Shown here in pieces: positions 1 to 7,916 of a stretch of DNA of 64,000 nucleotides. Position 1 is the first letter of the stretch, and every line of letters begins with the position of its first letter. The stretch spans positions 96,229 to 160,228 of the forward strand of contig JAKSRP010000001.1 of the NCBI GenBank assembly GCA_024403555.1. Direction: 5' to 3'. Source of the stretch: Lachnospiraceae bacterium (GTDB lineage Bacteria > Bacillota > Clostridia > Lachnospirales > Lachnospiraceae). Position numbers and translations under genes: made by a program. Under the pieces are notes generated by a model. That model worked only from the letters and a program-made list of their open reading frames with translations. It was not told the origin of the DNA and did not search any database.

Positions 1-136
1 CCTTTGATAACGGTGGCACTCCGACAGGTTTTGGCCTGCTGCTCCCAGGTAGGTTCAACAGCTTTTCACCGAAATCTCGCACCAACCGATTCCTCTCTGA
101 ACGCTTCTGGCTGTCTACTAGTCTGTTCGACGCATT
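1..136 (-). promoter_or_regulatory. T-box leader RNA, truncated by the left edge; probable proline specifier
   Basis: Read on the minus strand this stretch carries the landmarks of a T-box riboswitch in the expected order: an AGTAGACAGCC segment near the 5' end, CAGAGAG, GGTTGGTG, then GAA-CCT-ACC-TGGGAGC and finally CCGTTATC. T-boxes bind uncharged tRNA and control aminoacyl-tRNA synthetase, amino-acid biosynthesis or transport genes. By the usual spacing (GAA, three-base specifier, ACC/ATC, then TNGGAG) the specifier at 51-53 would be CCT, proline; that reading is an inference. The antiterminator and the regulated gene lie left of the window. Confidence 0.8.
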
Positions 137-142
137 TGTTTT

Positions 143-171
143 ATGGTAGCATAATTCGAAAAAAAGGTCAA
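143..171 (-). promoter_or_regulatory. SigA promoter of the T-box transcript
   Basis: On the minus strand TTGACC (166-171) is followed after 17 bases by TACCAT (143-148). It faces left and would start the T-box leader near position 136. It lies back to back with the aroB promoter. Confidence 0.65.
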
Positions 172-213
172 ATTATATTTGAGTATGGAAAGGTATCATA
201 AGCTTTGCGTAGC

Positions 214-242
214 TTGACATTTTGTCAGTCTCATACTATAAT
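214..242 (+). promoter_or_regulatory. SigA promoter of aroB
   Basis: Perfect consensus: TTGACA at 214-219, a 17-base spacer and TATAAT at 237-242. The predicted transcript starts near 249, about 60 bases before the aroB start codon. Confidence 0.85.
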
Positions 243-311
243 CACTTTAGCACGTTAAAGTGCGAAAACAACACAAACAGTAAACAAACATATTATAAAG
301 GAGAAGTAACG

Positions 312-1334
312 ATGAAATTACATATGCAGACAGCTTCTGCAGCTTATGATATTATTCTCGAACGTGGCGTCATTGGAAGAATAGGAGAATATATCGATCT
401 TAACCGAAAGGTGCTGATTTTAACCGATCAGAATATCCCACAGAAGTGGATTGATATTGTAAGTGAACAGTGTGATAATTCCATGGTCTATAAGGTTCCT
501 GGCGGGGAAGACTCAAAGAGCATGAAAGTGTATGAAGAAGTGTTAAATGCCTGTCTTGATTTTCATATGGGCAGAAAAGATTTGATGATCGCTGTTGGTG
601 GTGGTGTGATTGGAGATTTATGTGGATTTGTGGCAGCAAGTTACATGAGAGGCATTGATTTTATGTCGATTCCAACGACCACTTTATCTCAGATTGACTC
701 TAGTATTGGTGGGAAAACGGCCATTAATCTTGGAAAAGTAAAAAATATTGTCGGTGCATTTCATCAGCCAAAGTTAGTTCTTGTTGACCTTGATACGTTA
801 TCTACCTTGCCAGATCGTCATGTGAAGAATGGACTTGTAGAAGCAATAAAAGCTGGATTGATCAGGGATCCTGAACTTTTTGAACTTTTCGAGCAGGATG
901 ATTATATGGAACACTTAGAAGAAATCATTTACCGATCTTTATGTATGAAGAGGGATGTGGTAAGTCAGGATGAGAAGGAAGGCGGCCTTCGTAAAATCTT
1001 AAATTTCGGCCATACAATTGGGCATGGAATCGAAGCTTATTATAATTTAGAAACCTATTACCATGGAGAATGCGTGGCAATGGGAATGTTCTATTTTCTT
1101 GGGGATGAAAATTTAAAAGAGAGACTTTTGGCGATTTGTAATCGTATGGGCATTCCGGCAAATGCTCCGATCGATGTGAATGCGGTATATGAGGTTACCA
1201 CCATGGATAAAAAGGCTTCCGGTGGCTTGATCAGTACCATCTGGGTAGATGAAATTGGAAAAGCTTATATAAAAGATGTGCCTCAGGAAGAAATCCGTGC
1301 AATCTTGCAAGGAAAATCCCTTGACAACAAATAA
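312..1334 (+). CDS. aroB: 3-dehydroquinate synthase
   Basis: Converts DAHP to 3-dehydroquinate, the second step of the shikimate pathway, in the cytoplasm with NAD and a divalent metal. The 340-residue protein has the family signatures: the glycine-rich GGGVIGDLCGFVAASYMRG stretch, the PTTTLSQIDSSIGGKTAINL segment, and the metal-binding FGHTIGHGIEA region with downstream YHGECVAMGM. The start at 312 is preferred over the in-frame ATG at 222 because an AAGGAG site (298-303) sits just before it and because 222 lies inside the promoter. The gene stands alone; the SRP RNA promoter overlaps its last codons. Confidence 0.95.
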   Translation: MKLHMQTASAAYDIILERGVIGRIGEYIDLNRKVLILTDQNIPQKWIDIVSEQCDNSMVYKVPGGEDSKSMKVYEEVLNACLDFHMGRKDLMIAVGGGVIGDLCGFVAASYMRGIDFMSIPTTTLSQIDSSIGGKTAINLGKVKNIVGAFHQPKLVLVDLDTLSTLPDRHVKNGLVEAIKAGLIRDPELFELFEQDDYMEHLEEIIYRSLCMKRDVVSQDEKEGGLRKILNFGHTIGHGIEAYYNLETYYHGECVAMGMFYFLGDENLKERLLAICNRMGIPANAPIDVNAVYEVTTMDKKASGGLISTIWVDEIGKAYIKDVPQEEIRAILQGKSLDNK

Positions 1335-1349
1335 AAAGTCTGATAAGAT
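1321..1349 (+). promoter_or_regulatory. SigA promoter of the SRP RNA, inside the aroB 3' end
   Basis: TTGACA (1321-1326), 17 bases, TAAGAT (1344-1349). The -35 box is formed by the last aroB codons (Leu-Asp) and the aroB stop codon lies in the spacer. Predicted start near 1355. Confidence 0.75.
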
Positions 1350-1355
1350 TATAGA

Positions 1356-1533
1356 CCGTATGGAAAACTAACTATACGGGTGAGAGTTGCCCGGTATTGG
1401 TGGCGGTGAAGCCCTAGTCTTGTGCGGTAAGGCCCGGGAACCGTGTCAGGTCGGGAACGAAGCAGCACTAACCGGTAAACCTTAGGTGCCACGAGGAAGC
1501 TTGGGTGGAGTCACCTTTACCGGGCAGCTCTTA
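1356..1533 (+). ncRNA. ffs: Signal recognition particle RNA (4.5S-type)
   Basis: RNA scaffold of the signal recognition particle; binds Ffh and targets membrane proteins to SecYEG. The apical helix-8 region GTGTCAGGTCGGGAACGAAGCAGC matches the conserved SRP hairpin with a GGAA tetraloop and the asymmetric AGCAG side. The ends 1382-1396 and 1518-1532 pair as the long terminal stem (GTTGCCCGGTA with TACCGGGCAGC). A separate 6-bp hairpin, CCGTAT/ATACGG, lies 5' of that stem at 1356-1379 and is included because the promoter predicts it is transcribed. At about 150-178 nt it is longer than E. coli 4.5S RNA and shorter than the Bacillus RNA with an Alu domain. Confidence 0.9.
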
Positions 1534-1579
1534 CGAATAATCGAAAATATCATACTTTCGAACCAGAACGTTTGAAGAA

Positions 1580-1627
1580 TAACAGCAGAGAGAAATTTTT
1601 GAAATGGGTTTCTCTCTGCTGTTTGTT
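1580..1627 (+). terminator. Rho-independent terminator after SRP RNA
   Basis: A 14-bp stem ACAGCAGAGAGAAA / TTTCTCTCTGCTGT around a 13-base loop, followed by a T-rich run. Confidence 0.75.
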
Positions 1628-1757
1628 TATGGTATGGAAACTTCGTTTCCATACCATAAACAACGCTCCGCGAGAATACACACTCGCGCGTAGGGTAGAT
1701 GTCGCTGGCGCGACCGCGTTCGGCGTGAGAGTTTCGCTAGCGAAACTCTTTTTTTTA
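1623..1757 (+). repeat. Dispersed three-hairpin repeat element, copy 1
   Basis: Three parts can be read. Hairpin 1 (1623-1663) is a perfect 19-bp stem with a TTC loop. The core (about 1681-1725) contains CACTCGCGCGTA, then GTAGATGTCGC-TGGC-GCGACCGCG and TTCGGC. Hairpin 3 (1728-1749) is AGAGTTTCG-CTAG-CGAAACTCT followed by a T run. The core recurs almost unchanged at 28330-28385 and, inverted, at 60183-60230, whereas the flanking hairpins differ in sequence. No protein is encoded. It abuts the SRP terminator and ends about 70 bases before the next start codon. Confidence 0.85.
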
Positions 1758-1824
1758 TAGTAAAATATATAGTGAAATAGTCTGTAGAGACGAAAATCCT
1801 TAACACTACTTACAGGAGTAAGCA

Positions 1825-2982
1825 ATGAGCGAATATTTAGAACTTTTAGAGAAACATTTGAATATAGATTTGGTATCCGTAACCATCAGCAATCCAAGAA
1901 AAGCAGGGGAAGTCATCAAGGTTAAGATCCGTCCGGTAGTTCTTCGGGATGAATTGGTATTCCAGAGTGAAAGCTTCACAAAAAAACAAGTTTTTCATAA
2001 GAATTTAAGCAAAGAAGAACTCTTAGAAGCTATGCTAGAATATAAAGAAGAATACAAGCAGATTGTCATTCTGACAAAGAAAATGACGATTCATATCTTA
2101 ATCAGCAAAAAAGGCAAGATGACGATCAAAAAGAAAAACATTGGGGGAAAACAAAAAACGCTCTCTCACAATCGTAAGAAGCGATATGTGTTAGAAGAGG
2201 GGATGAAGGTTCCATTTTTGATCGATCTCGGAGTCATGACGCAGGAAGGCAAGATCGTTCGTACTCGTTATGATAAGTTCCGACAGATTAATCGTTACTT
2301 AGAATTTGTAGAAGATATTTTGCCAAATCTTCCAAAGAATAAAGAAGTGACAATCATCGATTTTGGATGTGGTAAATCTTACTTGACTTTTGCAATGTAT
2401 TACTATTTAAAAGAATTGAAAAACTTTGATGTCCGCATTATCGGACTGGATTTGAAGGAAGATGTAATAGAGCATTGCAACGAGCTTCGCACAAAGTATG
2501 GCTATGACAAATTAGACTTTTATATTGGTGATATTGAGAACTATGAAGGTGTAGATGAGGTGGATATGGTTGTCACTCTTCATGCCTGTGATACAGCAAC
2601 AGACTTTGCTTTGGAAAAAGCCGTTCGCTGGGGTGCGAAAGTTATTTTATCGGTTCCATGCTGTCAGCACGAACTCAATGGACAGATGCACAATGAGAAT
2701 TTAAGTCCGATTATGAGTTATGGACTTTTAAAGGAAAGAATGGCTGCACTTGCAACCGATGGTCTCCGCGCAAAATTATTAGAGATGGAAGGCTATAAGA
2801 CTCAGATTTTAGAATTTATTGATATGGAACATACACCGAAGAATATCCTGATTCGTGCAGTGAAGCAGGGAGAGCCTGCTATGTCGCTTAGCGAGGATTA
2901 TAAAAACTGTGTAACAATGTTAGGTGTAGAGCCAACGCTTGAACGCTTGTTATGGAAAGGAGAAGAAAACCGTGGAAGATAA
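1825..2982 (+). CDS. SAM-dependent methyltransferase (Methyltransf_32 / METTL25-like)
   Basis: A 385-residue class I methyltransferase of unknown substrate. The C-terminal half holds the Rossmann fold: motif I VTIIDFGCGKSYLTFAMYYY, an acidic IIGLDLKEDV strand end, and VTLHACDTATDFAL plus SVPCCQHELN, a signature shared with METTL25/RRNAD1-type proteins often guessed to act on RNA. The basic N-terminal half (rich in Lys/Arg near residues 90-125) could bind nucleic acid. An AGGAG site precedes the ATG. The last 11 bases overlap the next gene, so the two are probably translationally coupled. Confidence 0.75.
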   Translation: MSEYLELLEKHLNIDLVSVTISNPRKAGEVIKVKIRPVVLRDELVFQSESFTKKQVFHKNLSKEELLEAMLEYKEEYKQIVILTKKMTIHILISKKGKMTIKKKNIGGKQKTLSHNRKKRYVLEEGMKVPFLIDLGVMTQEGKIVRTRYDKFRQINRYLEFVEDILPNLPKNKEVTIIDFGCGKSYLTFAMYYYLKELKNFDVRIIGLDLKEDVIEHCNELRTKYGYDKLDFYIGDIENYEGVDEVDMVVTLHACDTATDFALEKAVRWGAKVILSVPCCQHELNGQMHNENLSPIMSYGLLKERMAALATDGLRAKLLEMEGYKTQILEFIDMEHTPKNILIRAVKQGEPAMSLSEDYKNCVTMLGVEPTLERLLWKGEENRGR

Positions 2983-5488
2983 TAAAAAAAATATTATAGC
3001 ACCAATTGTATTTCTTGTTGTGTTTCTGATTTCTATGGTGATCTTTAACTATGTTCTCGTAGGAACTCATAGTAAATCTGTTGCAGAAACAAGTGAAGCA
3101 GAGCTTCCACTTTTGACGGTCTATGCAGAAGACCAGCAGCTTAGTACACTTCATGGCTATATTGGGGACATGGATAAAAGCTTATTAAGAGAAGCGATTA
3201 CTCCTCTAGAAACAGAGAATGCTTTTGATGTTGTATTATCTAAGAATAAAGAAGACATTCCGTCCGTTTCTTTTAATCTGTATAAGAATGATAACAAAAC
3301 GGTATTAGAATCCGGAATTGCTTCCTTTAGAAAGGAAAAGAAAAAAACAGTTACGACGATTCGTTTTAAAGAACGATTAGAGACAGGAAAGGTATATTTA
3401 GCAGAACTCATTTTAGAAAATAAAAACAGTGTCAGCATTCGCTATTATACAAGAATCAAATGTGGCACTGAACTTCATTTTTCAGAATGTATGGAGTTTA
3501 TCCAGAAGTTTCATAAGCAGGCATTAGCAGGTGGAACGGAAGGGATTGCTTATGTGAGTTATTTCTTAGAACCAAAGGATTCCTATCAGAATAATGATTT
3601 ATCTAAGGTAGATATTCATTCGAATGCGGATGTAGTTTGTTACGCATCCATGAAACCGAAAGTTGAGAAGAACTTTAATACAAAGGTAACGGAAATATCT
3701 GAGGATTTATCATCCGTAGAGATGAAGACTCTGCTGTCTTTTGAAAACTCTGAAGGCAAGAAGTATTATTATATGGCAACGGAAAACTTTAAGATTCGCT
3801 ATTCCGTCAGTCGTATGTATTTGCTTGATTATGAAAGAACGATGGAAGAATATTTCCAGTATGATTCTATCGATGCTTCGAAAAACCGTTTCCGAATTGG
3901 TATTACAGGAAGTAACGAAAAAGATCTTCATACCGCCAATGACTGTGAGTTGGCAGCATTTGTTCAGGCGGATCAGCTGTGGTTATATGATTTCCAGGCT
4001 GGAGAGATGGTAAGTGTATTTTCTTTTATTGGTGAAGATTACCGCGACCTTCGAAACAACTATGAAGCGAATGCGATTGATATCATGAATCTTGATAAAA
4101 AAGGGAATATCACATATTTAGTTTATGGATATATGAACCGTGGTGAGCATGAAGGAGAAAATGGTATTTGTGTATACCGTTTTCATGCAAAAGATCGTGT
4201 CAATGAAGAAGTATTATTCATTCCAACCGCAATTCCGTATGAATATATGAAACAGGATATGGATGCGCTTGCATACTTAGATAAGAATGATTATTTCTAT
4301 TTCTTTATGGATGGAAGCATTTATAAGGTGAATCCTGCAATCAAGGAATACGAAGTGTTAGCAAGCGGAATCAGAGCAACCGATGTGGTATCCTCTGAAA
4401 AGGGCTACTATGCGATTGCGAAGAAGAATGTAATGACTCTTTATGATATGAAAGAGGGAAGAGAACAGACGATCAAGTGGTCAGACATCAATACACTTTA
4501 TCCGATTGGATTTATTGGAAGTGATTTTGTTTATGGTATTGGCTATACTTCCGATATTAAGACAAAATCAGATGGGTCGAAAGTGACACCGATGAAGAAG
4601 GTTCTTGTAGTTTCTCCAAAGCTTGAAGAGCGTACCAGTTATGAAAAGTCTGGTGTCTATGTGCTTTCTGCGACAACAGAAGGAAACATTGTAAAGCTTC
4701 AAAGAGCAAAAGAAACAGCAATGGGGTATGAGAAATTAGTAGATGATTACATCCATTTTAAAGAAGAGACTACGGATAAGATTACCTTTGAATATGGATA
4801 TAGCTCTTCTATTTATAATCAGTTATATATGACTTTCCCAACCTTCGTATATGTAACAAGTGTACCAAAATTAGTTACAGCAAAAGAAAAAGTGACTGGT
4901 AATTACAAAACTATTTCCTTTGAAGAGAATGAAGGTCGAACAAGTCTCTGCTATGTATATGCTAAGGGTAAGATGATTGGAACCTATACAAGCCCAAAAC
5001 AGGCGATAAAAGAAGCGAAAAAGAATGCGGGCGTTGTTGTGGATGCACAGCAGCATTACATTTGGGAGAAGGGTGTGGCAAAACCATATGCGAAAGTACC
5101 AAGTGTAAGCATTGTGAAAGTGAAGAATAAGAAGGATTCTTTCGCTGGATGTATGCAGATGTTATTAAAGCTGAATGCGGACAGTACATCTTTAGAAGAA
5201 CTTACCAAAGAAAAAGGAAGTCCGATGGAAATCTTGGATAAATATTTTGATGGCTGTGGAGTGAATCTCTCTGGCTGTGCCTTAGAAGATCTCGTTTATT
5301 ATATCAGCAAGGGAAGACCATTGATTACACGACTTAAGAATGGTAAATATGTAGTTCTTATGAGTTACAACAGCACGAAGATTCGTTATATTGATCCAGT
5401 GAAAGGTGAGTCGATTCAGGCTGACCGTGTGAAGATCGAGAAGGAAATCAAGGCTTCTGGCAACAAATATTATAGCTATACAGATTAA
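2972..5488 (+). CDS. Membrane-anchored protein with degenerate C39-like C-terminal domain
   Basis: Function unknown. A GTG start at 2972 is chosen because AAGGAGAAG precedes it; the upstream ATG at 2939 has no such site. The 838-residue product has a short basic N-terminus, one membrane helix (about residues 8-28), then a long extracytoplasmic part rich in beta-type repeats (KYYYMATENF, LWLYDFQAGEMVSVF, GNITYLVYGY) that could form a propeller. The last 120 residues resemble a C39-type papain fold: FAGCMQMLLKL supplies a Cys (about residue 727), but the position normally holding His in HYVV is Lys (KYVVLMSY, about residue 792), followed by YIDPVKGE. It is therefore probably not an active peptidase. 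Overlaps the methyltransferase gene by 11 bases. Confidence 0.6.
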   Translation: MEDNKKNIIAPIVFLVVFLISMVIFNYVLVGTHSKSVAETSEAELPLLTVYAEDQQLSTLHGYIGDMDKSLLREAITPLETENAFDVVLSKNKEDIPSVSFNLYKNDNKTVLESGIASFRKEKKKTVTTIRFKERLETGKVYLAELILENKNSVSIRYYTRIKCGTELHFSECMEFIQKFHKQALAGGTEGIAYVSYFLEPKDSYQNNDLSKVDIHSNADVVCYASMKPKVEKNFNTKVTEISEDLSSVEMKTLLSFENSEGKKYYYMATENFKIRYSVSRMYLLDYERTMEEYFQYDSIDASKNRFRIGITGSNEKDLHTANDCELAAFVQADQLWLYDFQAGEMVSVFSFIGEDYRDLRNNYEANAIDIMNLDKKGNITYLVYGYMNRGEHEGENGICVYRFHAKDRVNEEVLFIPTAIPYEYMKQDMDALAYLDKNDYFYFFMDGSIYKVNPAIKEYEVLASGIRATDVVSSEKGYYAIAKKNVMTLYDMKEGREQTIKWSDINTLYPIGFIGSDFVYGIGYTSDIKTKSDGSKVTPMKKVLVVSPKLEERTSYEKSGVYVLSATTEGNIVKLQRAKETAMGYEKLVDDYIHFKEETTDKITFEYGYSSSIYNQLYMTFPTFVYVTSVPKLVTAKEKVTGNYKTISFEENEGRTSLCYVYAKGKMIGTYTSPKQAIKEAKKNAGVVVDAQQHYIWEKGVAKPYAKVPSVSIVKVKNKKDSFAGCMQMLLKLNADSTSLEELTKEKGSPMEILDKYFDGCGVNLSGCALEDLVYYISKGRPLITRLKNGKYVVLMSYNSTKIRYIDPVKGESIQADRVKIEKEIKASGNKYYSYTD

Positions 5489-5529
5489 GCGAAATAATGT
5501 AAAATAAATCTATGTGAAAGGGGACAGGT

Positions 5530-6576
5530 ATGAGATTTTTTCATGCGTCAGATATCCATTTGGGAGCAGCTCCGGACAGGAAAAAGCCATGGAGTCTGAT
5601 CAGAAAACAGGAAATCTATGAGAGCTTTAGCCGTTTGATTGATGAAGCGAACAGACAGCAGATTGATTTCTTGTTTCTTAGTGGGGATGTATTTCATAAG
5701 CCCCCTGGAATCAATGATATTCGTGAGTTTGACTATATACTGCAAAAACTGGTAGCTACAAAAACCGTTTTTATTGCTGGAAACCACGATTATCTTTCAG
5801 AGAACAGCCCATTAAAGAGTTATGACTTCCTCTCCGATACCTATCTCTTAGATGGAAAAGAAGTAGAGTATATCTTTTTTGAAGAGGAAGAAACTTACGT
5901 ATATGGATTTAGCTACTGGCAGCAGGAAATTACAGATTCCTGCTACGAGGGAATTGCTCCGGTAAGTTCAGATGGATACCATATTCTCTTGGCTCATGGT
6001 GGAGATGCAAAGCATGTTCCGATTGATTATGAAGAGTTAAAGTGGTCTGGATTTGATTATATTGCTTTAGGTCATATTCATAAGCCGGATATTCTGGTGG
6101 AAGACTTGATGGCTTATCCTGGCTCTTTAGAACCGTTAGACCAGACTGAGACAGGCCCACATGGATATATTGAGGGCGAAATATCAGAAGAAAAACAGAG
6201 AATAACCTTTGTTCCTTTTGCAAAAAGAAGCTATTTAGAATGCGAGATTCCAATCCATGATGAGATGGTGGAGATGCAGATTTATGATCGCATACGCAAT
6301 GAGATATTGCTAAGAGGAGCGGAGAATTATTTCTATCTGACTTTAAGTGGGAACCTGCATTATGGCATTAATCTGGATTTTTCTGAATTGGAAGAGAAAT
6401 ATCAGATCATCGATATTGATAATCAGCTGACAGAGTTTGGGGATTATGATGAGTTATTGTCTGCAAATCGAGATAATATCGTCGGCAAAGTGATGCTTAA
6501 GCTAGAAGATGAACCGAAGGCTCTTTCTTATGCGATGAAAGCACTTCTTTCTACAGCGAAAGGAGGGCAATTATGA
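5530..6576 (+). CDS. YhaO/SbcD-like DNA repair metallophosphoesterase
   Basis: A 348-residue calcineurin-type phosphoesterase. The metal-binding motifs appear in order: ASDIHLG (residues 6-12), SGDVFHKP, AGNHDY, LLAHGGD and ALGHIHKPD. This arrangement is that of Mre11/SbcD-family nucleases and of the shorter Bacillus YhaO, which partner an SMC-like ATPase. The stop codon overlaps the start of the next gene (ATGA at 6573-6576), and that gene encodes just such an ATPase, so the pair probably forms a nuclease-ATPase complex acting on DNA ends. The cap region after residue 220 is short. Confidence 0.85.
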   Translation: MRFFHASDIHLGAAPDRKKPWSLIRKQEIYESFSRLIDEANRQQIDFLFLSGDVFHKPPGINDIREFDYILQKLVATKTVFIAGNHDYLSENSPLKSYDFLSDTYLLDGKEVEYIFFEEEETYVYGFSYWQQEITDSCYEGIAPVSSDGYHILLAHGGDAKHVPIDYEELKWSGFDYIALGHIHKPDILVEDLMAYPGSLEPLDQTETGPHGYIEGEISEEKQRITFVPFAKRSYLECEIPIHDEMVEMQIYDRIRNEILLRGAENYFYLTLSGNLHYGINLDFSELEEKYQIIDIDNQLTEFGDYDELLSANRDNIVGKVMLKLEDEPKALSYAMKALLSTAKGGQL

Positions 6577-7916
6577 TTATAGAGACTGCATCCCTTATGG
6601 GATTTGGTAAGATACATAGAAAAACCATCTATTTTGGAGATGGACTCCATGTTGTTTATGGAGAGAATGAAGCAGGGAAGACAACCCTGAAGACATTTTT
6701 AGTGGCAATGCTATTTGGTCTTGAGAAAAAGCGAGGGCAAGCAGCGAAGAATGATGAATTCCACAAATATTTACCGTTTATGGGTGGCATCTATGGAGGC
6801 AGCATAGAGTTTACCTATAAGAATCATATGTATCAGGTTCAAAGGAATTTTTCCGAGAATCAGGATGTGACCGTGTTTGACCGTGAGAGCGGAAGAAGAG
6901 TGTCAGAGAATACAGAGCTTTCTGGAAACTTATTTTCCATGACAAGAGAGGGCTATCTTCAAACGCTATGCGTTTCGCAGGGTGAGATTATGGCAGGGCA
7001 GGAACTTGCTTCCATGTTGCGAAATTATTTGGCGAACATGAGTCATTCTAAAACGCAGGATGTAGATGTGGAAAAAGCAATCAGTTATCTTCGGAAAGAA
7101 ATTCGAAGAGAAAAGAAGAATCCTGCCTATGAACAAAAAGAAGAACTTCGTCAGATTTTAGATACAAAGAAGGACGAAGAACAACAAATCGCTCAATTAG
7201 AGCTTGAACGGGATATGCTTGAGGAACAATATCCGGAAGAAGAACCTAAGACGATCCTTTGGAGAATCATCGACTGGATTCGTGGCCTTTTCGGATTTGT
7301 CCGCCAGGAAGACCTTCAAAAGAAGGAAATTGATTATCAGATTGAAATGATTGATTTAAAGCTTAGCCAGCTTTATGAGAGTCAGAAAAAACTGATTGGA
7401 CAGCGAAAAACCTTTGATAGGCTGAAAAAGCAGATCAAAGAGACCGAAAGCAATATTCTTGCAATGCAAAGAGCGATGGAGATAATCAAAGAAGCATCAG
7501 AAGAGATTCATGATGCCTTTGGAAAAGAATTCGAGGAACGAGTTTCCACCATTATGGAAGAAATAACAGATGGTACTTATACAAAGGTCCATATTGATGA
7601 CGCGATGGGAATCGTGGCGATGAAAGATGGAACTTTGCTTGATATAAATTATTTAAGTACAGGCACTGTAGAACAAATCTATCTGGCAGTACGAATTGCA
7701 GCTGCAGAGTTGATGTTTCCAGATGAGATATTTCCAGTCATTTTAGATGATATTTTTGGCAATTTTGATCATCAGAGATTACAACGCGTACTGAACTTTC
7801 TTCAGAAAACAAACAGACAGGTGATCCTTTTTACATGTAGAAAGGATGTGCTATCTATTCTGGAAGAAAGCGGATGCAGATATGAGAAAACAGTATTAAA
7901 TAAAGAGGAGACGTAA
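6573..7916 (+). CDS. Short YhaN/SbcC-like SMC-type ATPase
   Basis: A 447-residue AAA protein of the Rad50/SbcC/YhaN kind. Residues 1-38 carry the N-terminal strand set and Walker A (GENEAGKTT). A charged helical stretch at about 170-310 would be the coiled coil, split by a hydrophobic WRIIDWIRGLFGFV segment near 225-240. The C-terminal lobe has the signature-like LSTGTVEQIYLAVRIAAAE and Walker B FPVILDDIFGNFD. B. subtilis YhaN is about twice as long, so the arms here are much reduced. Translationally coupled to the YhaO-like gene by a 4-base overlap. Confidence 0.8.
   Translation: MIIETASLMGFGKIHRKTIYFGDGLHVVYGENEAGKTTLKTFLVAMLFGLEKKRGQAAKNDEFHKYLPFMGGIYGGSIEFTYKNHMYQVQRNFSENQDVTVFDRESGRRVSENTELSGNLFSMTREGYLQTLCVSQGEIMAGQELASMLRNYLANMSHSKTQDVDVEKAISYLRKEIRREKKNPAYEQKEELRQILDTKKDEEQQIAQLELERDMLEEQYPEEEPKTILWRIIDWIRGLFGFVRQEDLQKKEIDYQIEMIDLKLSQLYESQKKLIGQRKTFDRLKKQIKETESNILAMQRAMEIIKEASEEIHDAFGKEFEERVSTIMEEITDGTYTKVHIDDAMGIVAMKDGTLLDINYLSTGTVEQIYLAVRIAAAELMFPDEIFPVILDDIFGNFDHQRLQRVLNFLQKTNRQVILFTCRKDVLSILEESGCRYEKTVLNKEET

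Noticed and set aside
1572-1825. Short reading frames over the SRP terminator and repeat copy 1 on both strands
   Set aside because: They consist of translated hairpins with no ribosome site and do not extend to the other copies of the element.
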